NCBI GenBank assembly: GCA_002478115.1
Contig: DLMH01000020.1
Span: 124,001 to 188,000, forward strand
Direction of reading: 5' to 3'
DNA: 64,000 bases
DNA from: Candidatus Acidiferrum typicum
GTDB lineage: Bacteria > Acidobacteriota > Terriglobia > Acidiferrales > UBA7541
Position 1 is the stretch's first letter, and each line of letters begins with the position of its first letter. The notes under the pieces were generated by a model. It was not told the origin of the DNA and made no database searches. It was given only the letters and a program-made list of their open reading frames with translations. A program made the position numbers and the translations under genes. Of this stretch, positions 36,146 to 45,203 are shown piece after piece.

Positions 36146-37270
36146 TCAGCTAATATCGCTTCCTTCGTGCAACTGAAATCGTTGCACTACTCTGGTAATC
36201 ACACCGTCCGGACTTGGGTTATCCGGATCTAGATCCAAGGCGAGGCTCAGGTAATAGGCCAGCAGTTGAGGGAAGACAATTTCGAACGGTATACGCAAAT
36301 GGTCCGGGATGTCCGGCGCCACGGCAGGGATGAAGTCGTGGGCCAGATCGCTTGCGGTAGTGGGTGGTCCGACGATGATCAAGTGGCCGAGATTCTTCTG
36401 CCTCAGTTCCCGCAGCAGATCCTCTTCGTAACGACGCCGGTCCATATCCGATGACAGCACGCACAACACGAATGAATCGGGTCGCAGAAAGCTCATCGGG
36501 CCGTGACGAAGACCTAAGAAAGTTTCGGGCAAAGCTGTAACGCGTCCAGCCGTCATCTCAATGACTTTGAGGCAAGCCTCCCTCCCGAGGGGCGTCAAAC
36601 CTGCAGAGGTGAGGACCATCACCCGAGTGGGCATTCGCGGCGCCAAGTGTTGTGCCGCCATTTCAAAGTCGGGAAGAGCGCTCTTGACTCTGTCTACGAT
36701 GTGCGGCAGTTGTTCAGTCAAAACCTCGCCGTTGGCAATTCCCAGTCCCGCCAAAACAAGGTTCGAGAAGGAACTCGTCATCGCGAGACTCCGGTCATTG
36801 GTGCGAGGGTCGAGGACAATGGATTTGACGCGCGGCGACCGGGCAAGATGGCCGTTCTGATTGCAGGTAATGGCAAGATGCCTCGCGTCGGGAAACATCT
36901 TTTGTATACGCGCGATTACACCAGTGCTTTCAGGGCTGTCACCGGAACGCGCCAAGGAAACAAGTATGCCATTGGCAGCAAAATCGGGTGCCACGCGCGC
37001 TAGTTCCTGCTTTGAATAAAGAAGGAGATCGGTGGTTGGGATCGCCAAGGCATTTGCCCAGCCTGCTGCCACCGCTGACGCCGCATATGCAGAGGTGCCG
37101 GCTCCGCAGATAATTGCCCCTCGTTCTCGCACCACTGACTTGAGGCCACAAGCGGCAACGCATTCGAGCGTTGCTGGCCAAAGTTCCGGTTGCTGGCGAA
37201 TCTCGGTAAGAGTCAGTACTCCTCGCAGATTACGGGTTTCGGAACTCGGGCCAAGGCCCCTGCTCATCAT
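36146..37270 (-). CDS. agaS: SIS-domain aldose-ketose isomerase/deaminase, AgaS-like
   Basis: A 374-residue cytoplasmic protein with two SIS domains (GAIICGAGTSAYAASAVAAG at 50-70 and MVLTSAGLTPLGREACLKVI near 215-235) and ETFLGLRHGPMSFLRPD, the conserved Glu-His segment of the AgaS/GlmS-isomerase group. AgaS converts galactosamine-6-phosphate to tagatose-6-phosphate and ammonia. Length and motif order fit. A GatZ/KbaZ-like protein, AgaR-like repressor and PfkB kinase lie across the divergent region at 41.8-45.1 kb. ATG 37270 gives MMSRGLGPS. The symbol is by family and context. Confidence 0.85.
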   Translation of the reverse strand: MMSRGLGPSSETRNLRGVLTLTEIRQQPELWPATLECVAACGLKSVVRERGAIICGAGTSAYAASAVAAGWANALAIPTTDLLLYSKQELARVAPDFAANGILVSLARSGDSPESTGVIARIQKMFPDARHLAITCNQNGHLARSPRVKSIVLDPRTNDRSLAMTSSFSNLVLAGLGIANGEVLTEQLPHIVDRVKSALPDFEMAAQHLAPRMPTRVMVLTSAGLTPLGREACLKVIEMTAGRVTALPETFLGLRHGPMSFLRPDSFVLCVLSSDMDRRRYEEDLLRELRQKNLGHLIIVGPPTTASDLAHDFIPAVAPDIPDHLRIPFEIVFPQLLAYYLSLALDLDPDNPSPDGVITRVVQRFQLHEGSDIS

Positions 37271-37486
37271 AGATCATGCCTTTCTGCAAGTAGCATTCAT
37301 TACAAAGACTCTGATTTTCGTCGGCTGCCCAATCTCGCTTGCCTTTCCCTCCGCGGGCGCGATTACTCTGCAGGCGTCAACCAGGTTCGCCATGCGATTC
37401 CTTTCTCCTAGGCTATTTTTTCTGCAAATGGGCTAGCCGAAGCGGAACTGCCTCCTCCGCTTCGAATTCAATCTCGCCTGCTATTC

Positions 37487-40400
37487 TCAAAAGTAGAATT
37501 TGAGTGCAAATTGAATCTCGCGCTGATCATTTGAACCGTCTCGCGTCGAAGAAATCATTCCGAAGGTACTTGGGTTGGTGTAGTCCAGTGCGCCGGGAGC
37601 AGCCACCACGCCATTACCCGAGAAGCCAGGGATCGAGAAGTTGGGATGGTTTGTTAGGTTGAAGAATTCGGCACGGAACTCAAGATGTGTTTGCTCCGTC
37701 GTGCGAAACTCCTTGAACAGGGAGAAATCGAGGCGATGGAAGCCCGGCCCCCGGAACTGACTAGGCCCTCCGCCCAGCGGGCTGTAGTCGGTTTGGCCGA
37801 TCGTGGTAGCCACGGGAGGACTCGTAAATGCCGCCGCATTGAGCCAGTCATCAACATTGTGAGGGCCGGCATAGATGTTCTGCCCGGCAACTCGATCAGC
37901 GTTGCATCCGAACCCCGAGGTCGTGGAAATAATGCAAGGAATTGTTCCCGGCTGCCCGTCCTGCATCGTCAGAATCCAGTTCGTACCCCAGCCTCCAATC
38001 AGGGCATCCACAACGCCGTTGCTATCTTTCAGGAAGTGTCTTCCCCGGCCGACTGGCAGATCATAAGTGCCGCTAAGGTGAAATACTTTTTGAACGTCAA
38101 AATCACATTCTCCGAAGTCTTTATGGATGCCAAATCCGGGCAAGAACGGCGCGCGGAACCCTGTCAAAGCAGTGCTATTCAAAACGTCAACTGCATTCGT
38201 AAGACACTTCGACCAGGTGAAGTTCCCCAGGACGCTCAGGCCGCCGCCCAGTCTACGCTCATAATTCGCCTGCAGACTGTTGTAGTTGCTGTCCCCCGCA
38301 AAACTTGTGTCTTGTTGGTAGGTAGGAAAATCGGGATAAGGAGAGTAGTCGTACGAACTCAATCCAGGAGGTAGCACAGGAGGTAGCATCTCTCTCGGTG
38401 TATTCAGACTTAGGTAGACCCCGAGGTGACGAACCGTATTCCCTACATACCCTATCTGGATGGTATCGCTCGGCGTAAGTTGATATTGCGCGGTTAGGTT
38501 ATACCCTTGGGTATAGGGAGTCTTGTTTTTGTAGTCCTCACCGAGAAACACTACCCCGCCTGGCTCGACTGCCGAAGTCGTGAGCGGGATGGCTGTCAGA
38601 CCTGTCGAAAGGGTACCGATCGCGCCATTGCTGAAGGTGATGGGCGCATCGGGCGTCAAATTGGGATAATCCAGATAGAATTGGAATGGAAAATCATTGT
38701 ACGTCTCAACAACAGAGTTTTCAAAGCCGCCATAGAAAATACCGTAACCGCCGCGAACAACAAACTTCCGCGTCAGTTGATACGCAAACCCTACGCGAGG
38801 CGAAAAATTGAATTTTTGCGGTACCCCGAGCCCCGGCTGACTGGAACACACGACGTTGATATTGTCAGCCTGGGCCGCCGCGTAAAAGTCCGGTGACAGC
38901 GGGGTATTGCAGCGCTTCTGCGTCAGCATGAACGTGGAACTGCCATTCGGCCCGAACGGCAGAAAGTTGGACTGCGCCCCATAATTTTCAATGAGTTCGC
39001 CGAAGTATTCCCATCGCAGCCCCAGGTTTACTGTCAGCTTTGGCGTGACCTTAATATCATCCTGAAAATATGCTCCATAGTAATTATGTTTCATGGAGGT
39101 ATTCGCAAAGTTGGAGACATAGATGTCATCAGCACCGCCAACGAAGTCAGCCGCACCCGCAACCGTTCCCGCAATGGGTGTCAGTAACATTTGCGCCAGC
39201 CCGGTGTTGCCTCCCGATTGGGATGGCACTTCGGTGTAAGCGCCGCTGAAGGTCCACTCTCCTCGACCGGCATAAGGTTGCAGGATGGAGAATCCCAGGC
39301 GCTGGTAGGTAAATCCCATTTTCATGGATTGGCGTCCCGCAGTTTTAGTCAGATTGTCTATGATTTGAGTGTTCGTGCTGAGCTCAATGGAGGGGAGAAA
39401 CCCATTACTGCCGAGCGTCGTCAGACCGGTAATGAAGAGGGATCCCAAACCGCCGTTCGTAGGGATCTGAGGAACTCCGGAAATCCCATACTGATCGGGA
39501 ATACCAAGAGTGTTGGCATTGGGTTGCAGACGAGTGGCCGCAAGGCGGCTGAAGCCTGCGCGCACTTCATTCACCAGAGATGGTGAAAACACATGCGTCT
39601 CACTTGCCACGGCGTTCAGGCTTTTCGAAGTCTGGCTACCGTCAGAAAACGACCCTCCATCCGCAATACCTCCAAAGGGCCCGGGAATAAGTGAAGGGTT
39701 ATCCACATAACTGAATCTGCCGAAAATGTTGTCTTTTTCGCTGAAGGTGTGGTCCACGCGCACGTCAAATTGGTCGGAGTTATTGCTCGAAATTGGGTTG
39801 GCCGCATAATTATTGAAAAGGCTGGAGTTGGTTGGGGCAGGATACAGGTTGAGGAGCTTAATCGCATTGCTATCAAGGCGATTTGCCGGAATCATGTTGC
39901 CCGGGAAGGGCTCGCGGACAAATCCGACCTGCGTTACTCCGGTGGTTTGACCGGGGCCGCAGGAGGGAGCCGGCAGACCAGTTAAAGTGTCCGTAGTTCC
40001 GCAGAGTACGGGCCGTGTTGTGGAAGGATCGAACACTTGCCCCAGTGCATAGGTTCGCCCCAGCGCGTCGGGGAGGTAGGTACCCCCTTGGGAGAGCAGT
40101 TCCGAGAGATTCTGATAACCAGTGCTCCGCTCCAGCGCCGTGGGAACCGTGTTCGTGGAGGTAAGAGCCTGGCGGATGCGCGTGCCCTCGTAATCCGCGA
40201 AGAAGAAAGTTTTGCCCCGTCGAATCGGACCCCCGATAGTGACTCCGAACTGGTTCAGCCGGTATTCTCCTTTCGGAATGCCACCCGCATTTTCAAAGAA
40301 GTTTGCTGCGTCAAACATGTCATTGCGGACGAACTCCCACGCGGATCCGTGGAACTGGTTGGTTCCAGACTTGATGGTGGCATTAAGGACAGCGCCGGCC

Positions 40401-41128
40401 GAACGTCCCGTCTCAGCGCTATAGTCGTTGGTTTCAACCTTGAATTCCTGAATAGCATCCACCGGTGGACGCACGACATAAGCTGTCCCATTCAAGAAAT
40501 CGACCAGATTGGTGTTGTTGTCCATGCCGTCGAGCAAATAGTTATTCTGCGAGGGGCGCATACCATTCGCGGAAAAACTCCCGCTCGCGCCCAAGCCGCG
40601 CGTGTCCTGTTGGCCCTGCGTAACCCCCACCGATAGTTGCGCGAGAAACGTAAAGTTACGCCCATTCAAAGGCAGTGCGTTGATCGCTTGCTCCTCAATC
40701 ACCTGTCCCACGGAAGCCTCTTGTGTTTGCAGCGCTGGCGGTGCTGCATCGACAGTTACCGTCTCTATGGATTGGCCAACCGGCAAGGCAAAGTCCACAA
40801 CCACTCTCTGTTGCACATCTACCGTGACGTTATTTTGCCGTACCTTTTGAAATCCCTTGATTTCCGCCGACACGAAGTAATGACCGATCTTTACCGGCGA
40901 GAAGGTATATTCGCCAACAGATCCGCTCGTCGTCGCTATTGATTGTCCAGTACCTTCATTTGTAAGCGTCACCGTAGCACCGGGTATGACACCCCCGCTG
41001 GCGTCTTTGACTGTACCGGAAATGGTACCCGTATCCACCTGACTAAATACTCTCGAGGGCAAAACCAGCCCCAGCAAGAGAAGCACGAAAATACAGGAGA
41101 ATTTGCGACACGAAATAGCGTTAAACAT
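37487..41128 (-). CDS. TonB-dependent receptor with carboxypeptidase-regulatory-like domain
   Basis: A 1213-residue outer-membrane receptor. ATG 41128 follows AAAGGATGG, and the signal peptide (KFSCIFVLLLLGLVLPSRVF) ends at FSQ. Residues 33-115 are the regulatory-like beta-sandwich (GTISGTVKDASGGVIPGATV to FVSAEIKGFQKVRQNNV). The plug includes NALPLNGRNFTFLAQLSVGV and NYLLDGMDNN, followed by a barrel ending IQFALKFYF. It leads a minus-strand series into the AgaS-like, GNAT, GH2 and GH36-like genes and faces the GatZ-AgaR operon across a 640-bp shared control region, so import of an amino-sugar-containing glycan is likely. Confidence 0.93.
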   Translation of the reverse strand: MFNAISCRKFSCIFVLLLLGLVLPSRVFSQVDTGTISGTVKDASGGVIPGATVTLTNEGTGQSIATTSGSVGEYTFSPVKIGHYFVSAEIKGFQKVRQNNVTVDVQQRVVVDFALPVGQSIETVTVDAAPPALQTQEASVGQVIEEQAINALPLNGRNFTFLAQLSVGVTQGQQDTRGLGASGSFSANGMRPSQNNYLLDGMDNNTNLVDFLNGTAYVVRPPVDAIQEFKVETNDYSAETGRSAGAVLNATIKSGTNQFHGSAWEFVRNDMFDAANFFENAGGIPKGEYRLNQFGVTIGGPIRRGKTFFFADYEGTRIRQALTSTNTVPTALERSTGYQNLSELLSQGGTYLPDALGRTYALGQVFDPSTTRPVLCGTTDTLTGLPAPSCGPGQTTGVTQVGFVREPFPGNMIPANRLDSNAIKLLNLYPAPTNSSLFNNYAANPISSNNSDQFDVRVDHTFSEKDNIFGRFSYVDNPSLIPGPFGGIADGGSFSDGSQTSKSLNAVASETHVFSPSLVNEVRAGFSRLAATRLQPNANTLGIPDQYGISGVPQIPTNGGLGSLFITGLTTLGSNGFLPSIELSTNTQIIDNLTKTAGRQSMKMGFTYQRLGFSILQPYAGRGEWTFSGAYTEVPSQSGGNTGLAQMLLTPIAGTVAGAADFVGGADDIYVSNFANTSMKHNYYGAYFQDDIKVTPKLTVNLGLRWEYFGELIENYGAQSNFLPFGPNGSSTFMLTQKRCNTPLSPDFYAAAQADNINVVCSSQPGLGVPQKFNFSPRVGFAYQLTRKFVVRGGYGIFYGGFENSVVETYNDFPFQFYLDYPNLTPDAPITFSNGAIGTLSTGLTAIPLTTSAVEPGGVVFLGEDYKNKTPYTQGYNLTAQYQLTPSDTIQIGYVGNTVRHLGVYLSLNTPREMLPPVLPPGLSSYDYSPYPDFPTYQQDTSFAGDSNYNSLQANYERRLGGGLSVLGNFTWSKCLTNAVDVLNSTALTGFRAPFLPGFGIHKDFGECDFDVQKVFHLSGTYDLPVGRGRHFLKDSNGVVDALIGGWGTNWILTMQDGQPGTIPCIISTTSGFGCNADRVAGQNIYAGPHNVDDWLNAAAFTSPPVATTIGQTDYSPLGGGPSQFRGPGFHRLDFSLFKEFRTTEQTHLEFRAEFFNLTNHPNFSIPGFSGNGVVAAPGALDYTNPSTFGMISSTRDGSNDQREIQFALKFYF

Positions 41129-41345
41129 GGTGACTATGTTCCATCCTTTCGCTAGGCTAGTACCCGGTCCAGGAATTGAATGACTGCACGCTCCGACAAA
41201 TCACTTCTCCCACCAATTTTTCAGCACACTGCCAGAAAATCCCGCCATGGGATCGGCTCACTAAGACCAAGAATCCTGTTGAAGTGAGGAAAACCTATCA
41301 CGGCATTCGCCCCTTCCTTCGCGTGCCGAATCGAGAAAAGTTGAT

Positions 41346-41412
41346 CTTTCGTGTCGATACCATCGCCTTTCTTAGCTCTTTCGTTTGGTATTGAATTCCT
41401 TCGTTTTCTTTC
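41346..41412 (+). promoter_or_regulatory. Helically phased CTTTC array, candidate AgaR-type operator
   Basis: CTTTC starts at 41346, 41367, 41378 and 41408, with a one-mismatch copy CCTTC at 41398. Steps are 21, 11, 20 and 10 bases, that is one or two helical turns. DeoR-family AgaR of E. coli binds direct CTTTC-type repeats (from memory). It lies between the divergent TonB receptor and the GatZ-AgaR operon. Confidence 0.5.
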
Positions 41413-41422
41413 TATTAGGCCG

Positions 41423-41439
41423 AACCCTATTCTAGGGTT
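41423..41439. promoter_or_regulatory. Palindrome AACCCTA-TTC-TAGGGTT
   Basis: Perfect 7-bp inverted repeat with a 3-base spacer, 11 bases after the CTTTC array, in the same divergent control region. Could be an operator or the stem of a short hairpin. Confidence 0.4.
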
Positions 41440-41771
41440 GTTGGTTTGTCAAGCGAAAAATGGCCTTGTCGCTGCAAAGTGAGAATTTCCCGTTTCATGG
41501 GGGCTCGGAGGCGCTGTGGAAACGAAGCGGACCGCTTTGAGTCAAGGGGCGAACCGGCGGGGGTGAAAGCGGGGGCAGGAACAAGAATATTGACGGAGAA
41601 AGAAAAAGAGCATATAAGAACTAAAACGAAACCAATCGTAACCCGCGCAAGTCTCTTCGAAAATTGGGCTAGGGCCTCTCGGGAGGGGGTGGATGAAGCC
41701 GTGAACAAGAAGCTGGCGGCAGCCACGGCCTGGCAGAAGAGCTATAAGGCGGAGCGGGCGTAAGCAACCAG
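41440..41771. other. Long leader before the GatZ-like gene
   Basis: About 330 bp purine-rich sequence. A 105-codon frame at 41446-41763 is open, but its product (Arg/Lys/Glu-rich) has no domain, so I do not call it. No riboswitch recognised. Confidence 0.4.
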
Positions 41772-43166
41772 ATGAGAACAAGGAAACAAACACGGGGCTC
41801 CAGCGGAAGCGCCACGACGGAGCTGAAACGCATCCTTGAGGCAAACCAGCGTGGCGAGCACACGGGGATTTACTCGGTGTGCTCGGCGAACCGGGCCGTG
41901 CTGGAAGCGACGATGGCTCAGGCGCTGCGGGATGATAGCCTACTGTGCATCGAGTCCACTTCCAATCAGGTCAATCAGTACGGGGGATACACGGGGCAGA
42001 CAGCCAAGGATTTTGCGGCATTTGTAGGTGATGTTGCACGGGGAATGCAGTTCCCTGCCTGGCGAATTGTGCTGGGCGGTGATCACCTGGGGCCGCATGC
42101 GTGGCGCTCGGAGAAAGCTATTGAGGCGGTGGCGAAGGCGCGGGAACTGGTGAAAAGCTGCGTGCGGGCCGGATACACGAAGATCCACTTGGATGCCAGC
42201 ATGAGGTGCGCGGACGACGGCGGCGACAGGCAGCAGCCGCTGGAAGACCGGATCGTCAGCGCGCGAGCAGCAGAATTATGCACGGCGGCGGAAGAAGCCC
42301 ACAAGGAAATGCCGCGGGGCTCGACGGCGCCACTCTACGTGATCGGAACGGACGTGCCCTTGCCCGGTGGCGAGCAACTCGAAGCACTGGCTCCGGAGAC
42401 AACCAGCATAACCAACCTGGCCCGGACGATCGCGATCACCAAGGGGGCGTTTGCCGCGCGCGGATTACATCAGGCATGGGAGCGCGTAATTGCCGTCGTG
42501 GTGCAGCCGGGAGTGGAGTTTGGGGACGCGACGGTGTTTCCCTATGAAGCGTCGCGAGCAAAGAAATTGGCGGCGTTCGCAAGCGCCCAAGGGGGCCGCG
42601 TGTACGAGGCGCATTCGACGGATTACCAGACACCCGGAGCGCTGAAGGAGATGGTGCGGGACCACTTTGCCATATTGAAGGTGGGACCGTGGCTGACGTT
42701 TGCGTACCGGGAAGCCGTGTTTGCGCTGGAGGCGGTGGAGAAGGAGTGGCTGGGTGCAGCACGCGGCACCTCCTTTTCCGGCGTGACTGACGCGTTGGAA
42801 GCGGCGATGCAGGAAAACCCAAGCCATTGGAAAAACTACCATCACGGCGACGAAGCCGCGCTGCGAATCGCGCGGAAATACAGCTACAGCGACCGGTCGA
42901 GATATTACTGGGGCGTTGCAAAGGTGCGCGCGGCGGTGGAAAAGTTGACACAGAACCTCGAGGAACACACCGCGCCTGTGTCGCTGCTGAGTCAGTTCTT
43001 GCCGAACCAGGCAGCGAAGATAAGAGCGGGAGAGTTGGCAAATCGGCCGCGCGACCTGATAAGGAGCAAGATTTGCGAGGTCACAAGCGTCTATTCTTTT
43101 GCATGTGGTCAGTCCTTGACGGAGAAGCCCCGGGGGCGCGCGGGCGGGAGGAAAACGACATGCTGA
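41772..43166 (+). CDS. GatZ/KbaZ-family protein (tagatose-phosphate metabolism)
   Basis: A 464-residue TIM-barrel protein of the family annotated as the non-catalytic subunit of D-tagatose-1,6-bisphosphate aldolase. Typical segments are YSVCSANRAVLEATMAQAL, CIESTSNQVNQYGGYTGQTA, FRIVLGGDHLGP-like ILGGDHLGPHAW, KIHLDASM and YVIGTDVPLPGG. No GatY/KbaY catalytic subunit is encoded nearby. Some family members are now used as tagatose-6-phosphate 4-epimerases, which would link AgaS to fructose-6-phosphate without an aldolase. It overlaps the next gene by seven bases (ATGCTGA), so the two are translationally coupled. The N-terminal 15 residues are extra relative to the family. Confidence 0.88.
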   Translation: MRTRKQTRGSSGSATTELKRILEANQRGEHTGIYSVCSANRAVLEATMAQALRDDSLLCIESTSNQVNQYGGYTGQTAKDFAAFVGDVARGMQFPAWRIVLGGDHLGPHAWRSEKAIEAVAKARELVKSCVRAGYTKIHLDASMRCADDGGDRQQPLEDRIVSARAAELCTAAEEAHKEMPRGSTAPLYVIGTDVPLPGGEQLEALAPETTSITNLARTIAITKGAFAARGLHQAWERVIAVVVQPGVEFGDATVFPYEASRAKKLAAFASAQGGRVYEAHSTDYQTPGALKEMVRDHFAILKVGPWLTFAYREAVFALEAVEKEWLGAARGTSFSGVTDALEAAMQENPSHWKNYHHGDEAALRIARKYSYSDRSRYYWGVAKVRAAVEKLTQNLEEHTAPVSLLSQFLPNQAAKIRAGELANRPRDLIRSKICEVTSVYSFACGQSLTEKPRGRAGGRKTTC

Positions 43167-43921
43167 GGGAAGAGCGGAGCAGGGCGATTCTGGAGATGCT
43201 GCAGGCGGATGGGCGCGTGCTCGTGCGAGACCTGGCGAAACGCTTGCGGACATCGCAAATTACCATCCGGAAGGATTTGGAGTTCCTGCATCACGCAGGC
43301 AGTCTGGAGAGAACCCACGGGGGCGCGCTGCCAGTACGCACGGGCTCGCTGAAAGACCGCTCGCTGCAGGAAAAGGAGCGTTCGCACCGGCAGGAGAAGA
43401 TTCGGATTGGAGCGGCGGCGGCGCACATGATCCGGCCGGGGCAAGCGATCATTCTGGATTCCGGAACGACGACGACGGCCATTGCGAGGGCCTGCCGCAA
43501 TATCAAGAACCTGACCGTCATCACGAATGCGACGAACATCGCGGCGGAACTGGCGGACACGCCGGTGGAAGTGATCCTGACGGGCGGAGTGCTGAGAAAC
43601 AATTCGTATTCGTTAGTGGGGCCGCTGGCGGAGGAATCGCTGCGAATGCTGAGCGCGGACCTCTTTTTCCTGGGCGTGGACGGATTTGACCTGCACTACG
43701 GAGTCACGACGCCGAATTTGCTGGAAGCGCGGGTGAACCGCGTGATGACGGAATCGGCGCGGCGAACCGTGGTGGTATGCGATTCGAGCAAATTCGGAAA
43801 GAGGAGCCTGTCGCTCATCATTCCGACGGAAGCGGTGCATGAAACCATCACCGACAAGAACATATCGCGTGGCGATTTGAAGGCGCTGCGGGAAGCGGAC
43901 GTGGAAGTCACGCTGGTGTAG
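43160..43921 (+). CDS. agaR: DeoR-family transcriptional repressor, AgaR-like
   Basis: A 253-residue regulator. ATG 43160 follows GGGAGG by nine bases and overlaps the GatZ-like stop. Residues 1-57 are the DeoR helix-turn-helix (RSRAILEMLQADGRVLVRDL, then RTSQITIRKDLEFLHHAG, LERTHGGA). The sugar-phosphate sensor domain follows with ILDSGTTTTAIARAC, TNATNIAAELADTP, LVGPLAEESL, FLGVDGFDLHYGVTTPN and VCDSSKFGKRSL. AgaR family members respond to N-acetylgalactosamine or galactosamine phosphates. It probably represses its own operon through the CTTTC array near 41.35-41.41 kb. Confidence 0.9.
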   Translation: MLREERSRAILEMLQADGRVLVRDLAKRLRTSQITIRKDLEFLHHAGSLERTHGGALPVRTGSLKDRSLQEKERSHRQEKIRIGAAAAHMIRPGQAIILDSGTTTTAIARACRNIKNLTVITNATNIAAELADTPVEVILTGGVLRNNSYSLVGPLAEESLRMLSADLFFLGVDGFDLHYGVTTPNLLEARVNRVMTESARRTVVVCDSSKFGKRSLSLIIPTEAVHETITDKNISRGDLKALREADVEVTLV

Positions 43922-44114
43922 GAGCACCGGCCACAACGCACGACCCGCGCTGACAATTCGGAACGGGCAGGGCGACGCAAGACGTAAAGAGTCTGTGGGT
44001 ACGCAGAACAGCAGGACACCTCGCCTGAAGTAAAGAACTAATGATGCTACGACAATCCCAAAAATCTTTCGCGCGTCGTGATATTGGACTGCGCCAAAGC
44101 AAGGAGAAAGAACT

Positions 44115-45083
44115 GTGGCCACTTTTGACGTCAGTGTAGTTGGTGAGTTGAATCTCGATCTTATCTTTTACGGATTACCGGAAAAACTCGAACTCGAGCG
44201 GGAACATCTTGCAAATGACCTCAGCATCACGCTGGGGAGTTCCTCGGCGATCTTTACGCACAATTTCACGCTGCTGGGAAACAAAGCCGGATTCAGCTCC
44301 TCCATCGGTAGCGATCCGTTCGGTGAAATTTGCCTGCAGAGGCTGGGGGAATGCGGCGTGGACCTCTCCCACGTGCGAAAGTTCAAAGGAAAGACCACGG
44401 GGCTGACGGTGATCCTGCCGCAACGGAAGCAGCGGTACATCCTGACCTATCCGGGAACAATGCATGAGATGAGCCTGAAGGATCTGGACTTGAGCTATGT
44501 TTTCAGCGCCAAGCATCTGCACGTCTCGTCCTACTTCCTGCACAAGGCGCTGCGCCCAGACATGATCGAACTCTTCCGCCGGGCGAAAGAGGCGGGCCTG
44601 ACGACTTCACTGGACACGAACGACGATCCGGAAGGCCGCTGGTCCACGGACATTCTGTTGCTGTTGAAGTATGTGGACATTCTCCTGCCAAACGAAAATG
44701 AGGCTTGCAAAATCGCGCGTACGGGCGACGTGAACCAAGCGGCGGATTCATTGTCACAAAAGGTGCCTCTGGTGGTAATCAAGCGGGGTTCGCAGGGGGC
44801 CGTTTTGCGCGAAGGTAAGAATAAGCTCTCAGGATTCCCGCCGATTACGGACATGGTGGACGCCGTGGGAGCGGGAGACAGCTTCGATGCCGGATTTATT
44901 CACCAGTTTATTCGCGGTGCCAAAATTGAGGATTGCCTGAAATTCGCGAATATCATCGGGGCACTTTCCGTGACGCGGGCGGGAGGGACGGAAGCGTTCC
45001 GTGACGCGAAACACCGGGAGAGTTTCCTGAACAAATATTGGCACACGGCACCGGGGGCGGCGCCTCGCAGCGCGCGAATCTGA
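44115..45083 (+). CDS. PfkB-family carbohydrate kinase
   Basis: A 322-residue ribokinase-fold kinase. GTG 44115 follows GGAG by nine bases and gives MATFDVSVVGELNLDLIFYG. The signature 2 motif DMVDAVGAGDSFDAGF carries the catalytic Asp and anion hole; VVIKRGSQGAVLREG is the usual ATP-side strand. In context it is most likely a tagatose-6-phosphate or N-acetylgalactosamine/galactosamine kinase; the substrate cannot be read from the sequence. It lies 193 bp after the repressor on the same strand and probably in the same regulon. Confidence 0.9.
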   Translation: MATFDVSVVGELNLDLIFYGLPEKLELEREHLANDLSITLGSSSAIFTHNFTLLGNKAGFSSSIGSDPFGEICLQRLGECGVDLSHVRKFKGKTTGLTVILPQRKQRYILTYPGTMHEMSLKDLDLSYVFSAKHLHVSSYFLHKALRPDMIELFRRAKEAGLTTSLDTNDDPEGRWSTDILLLLKYVDILLPNENEACKIARTGDVNQAADSLSQKVPLVVIKRGSQGAVLREGKNKLSGFPPITDMVDAVGAGDSFDAGFIHQFIRGAKIEDCLKFANIIGALSVTRAGGTEAFRDAKHRESFLNKYWHTAPGAAPRSARI

Positions 45084-45203
45084 TTCAAACTTTGAGCGAC
45101 GGAACGGCTGAGATTCGTCCGGGCTGCCGGGAAACGGCCTCGCTGAGAGATGCCACAAGAACGGCATCTCGATCAAATGTAAATCTGTTATAGAGCTTGC
45201 CGG

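Noticed and set aside
41446..41763. A 105-codon frame before the GatZ-like gene
   Set aside because: Low-complexity basic product without homolog; the region is better explained as a long leader.
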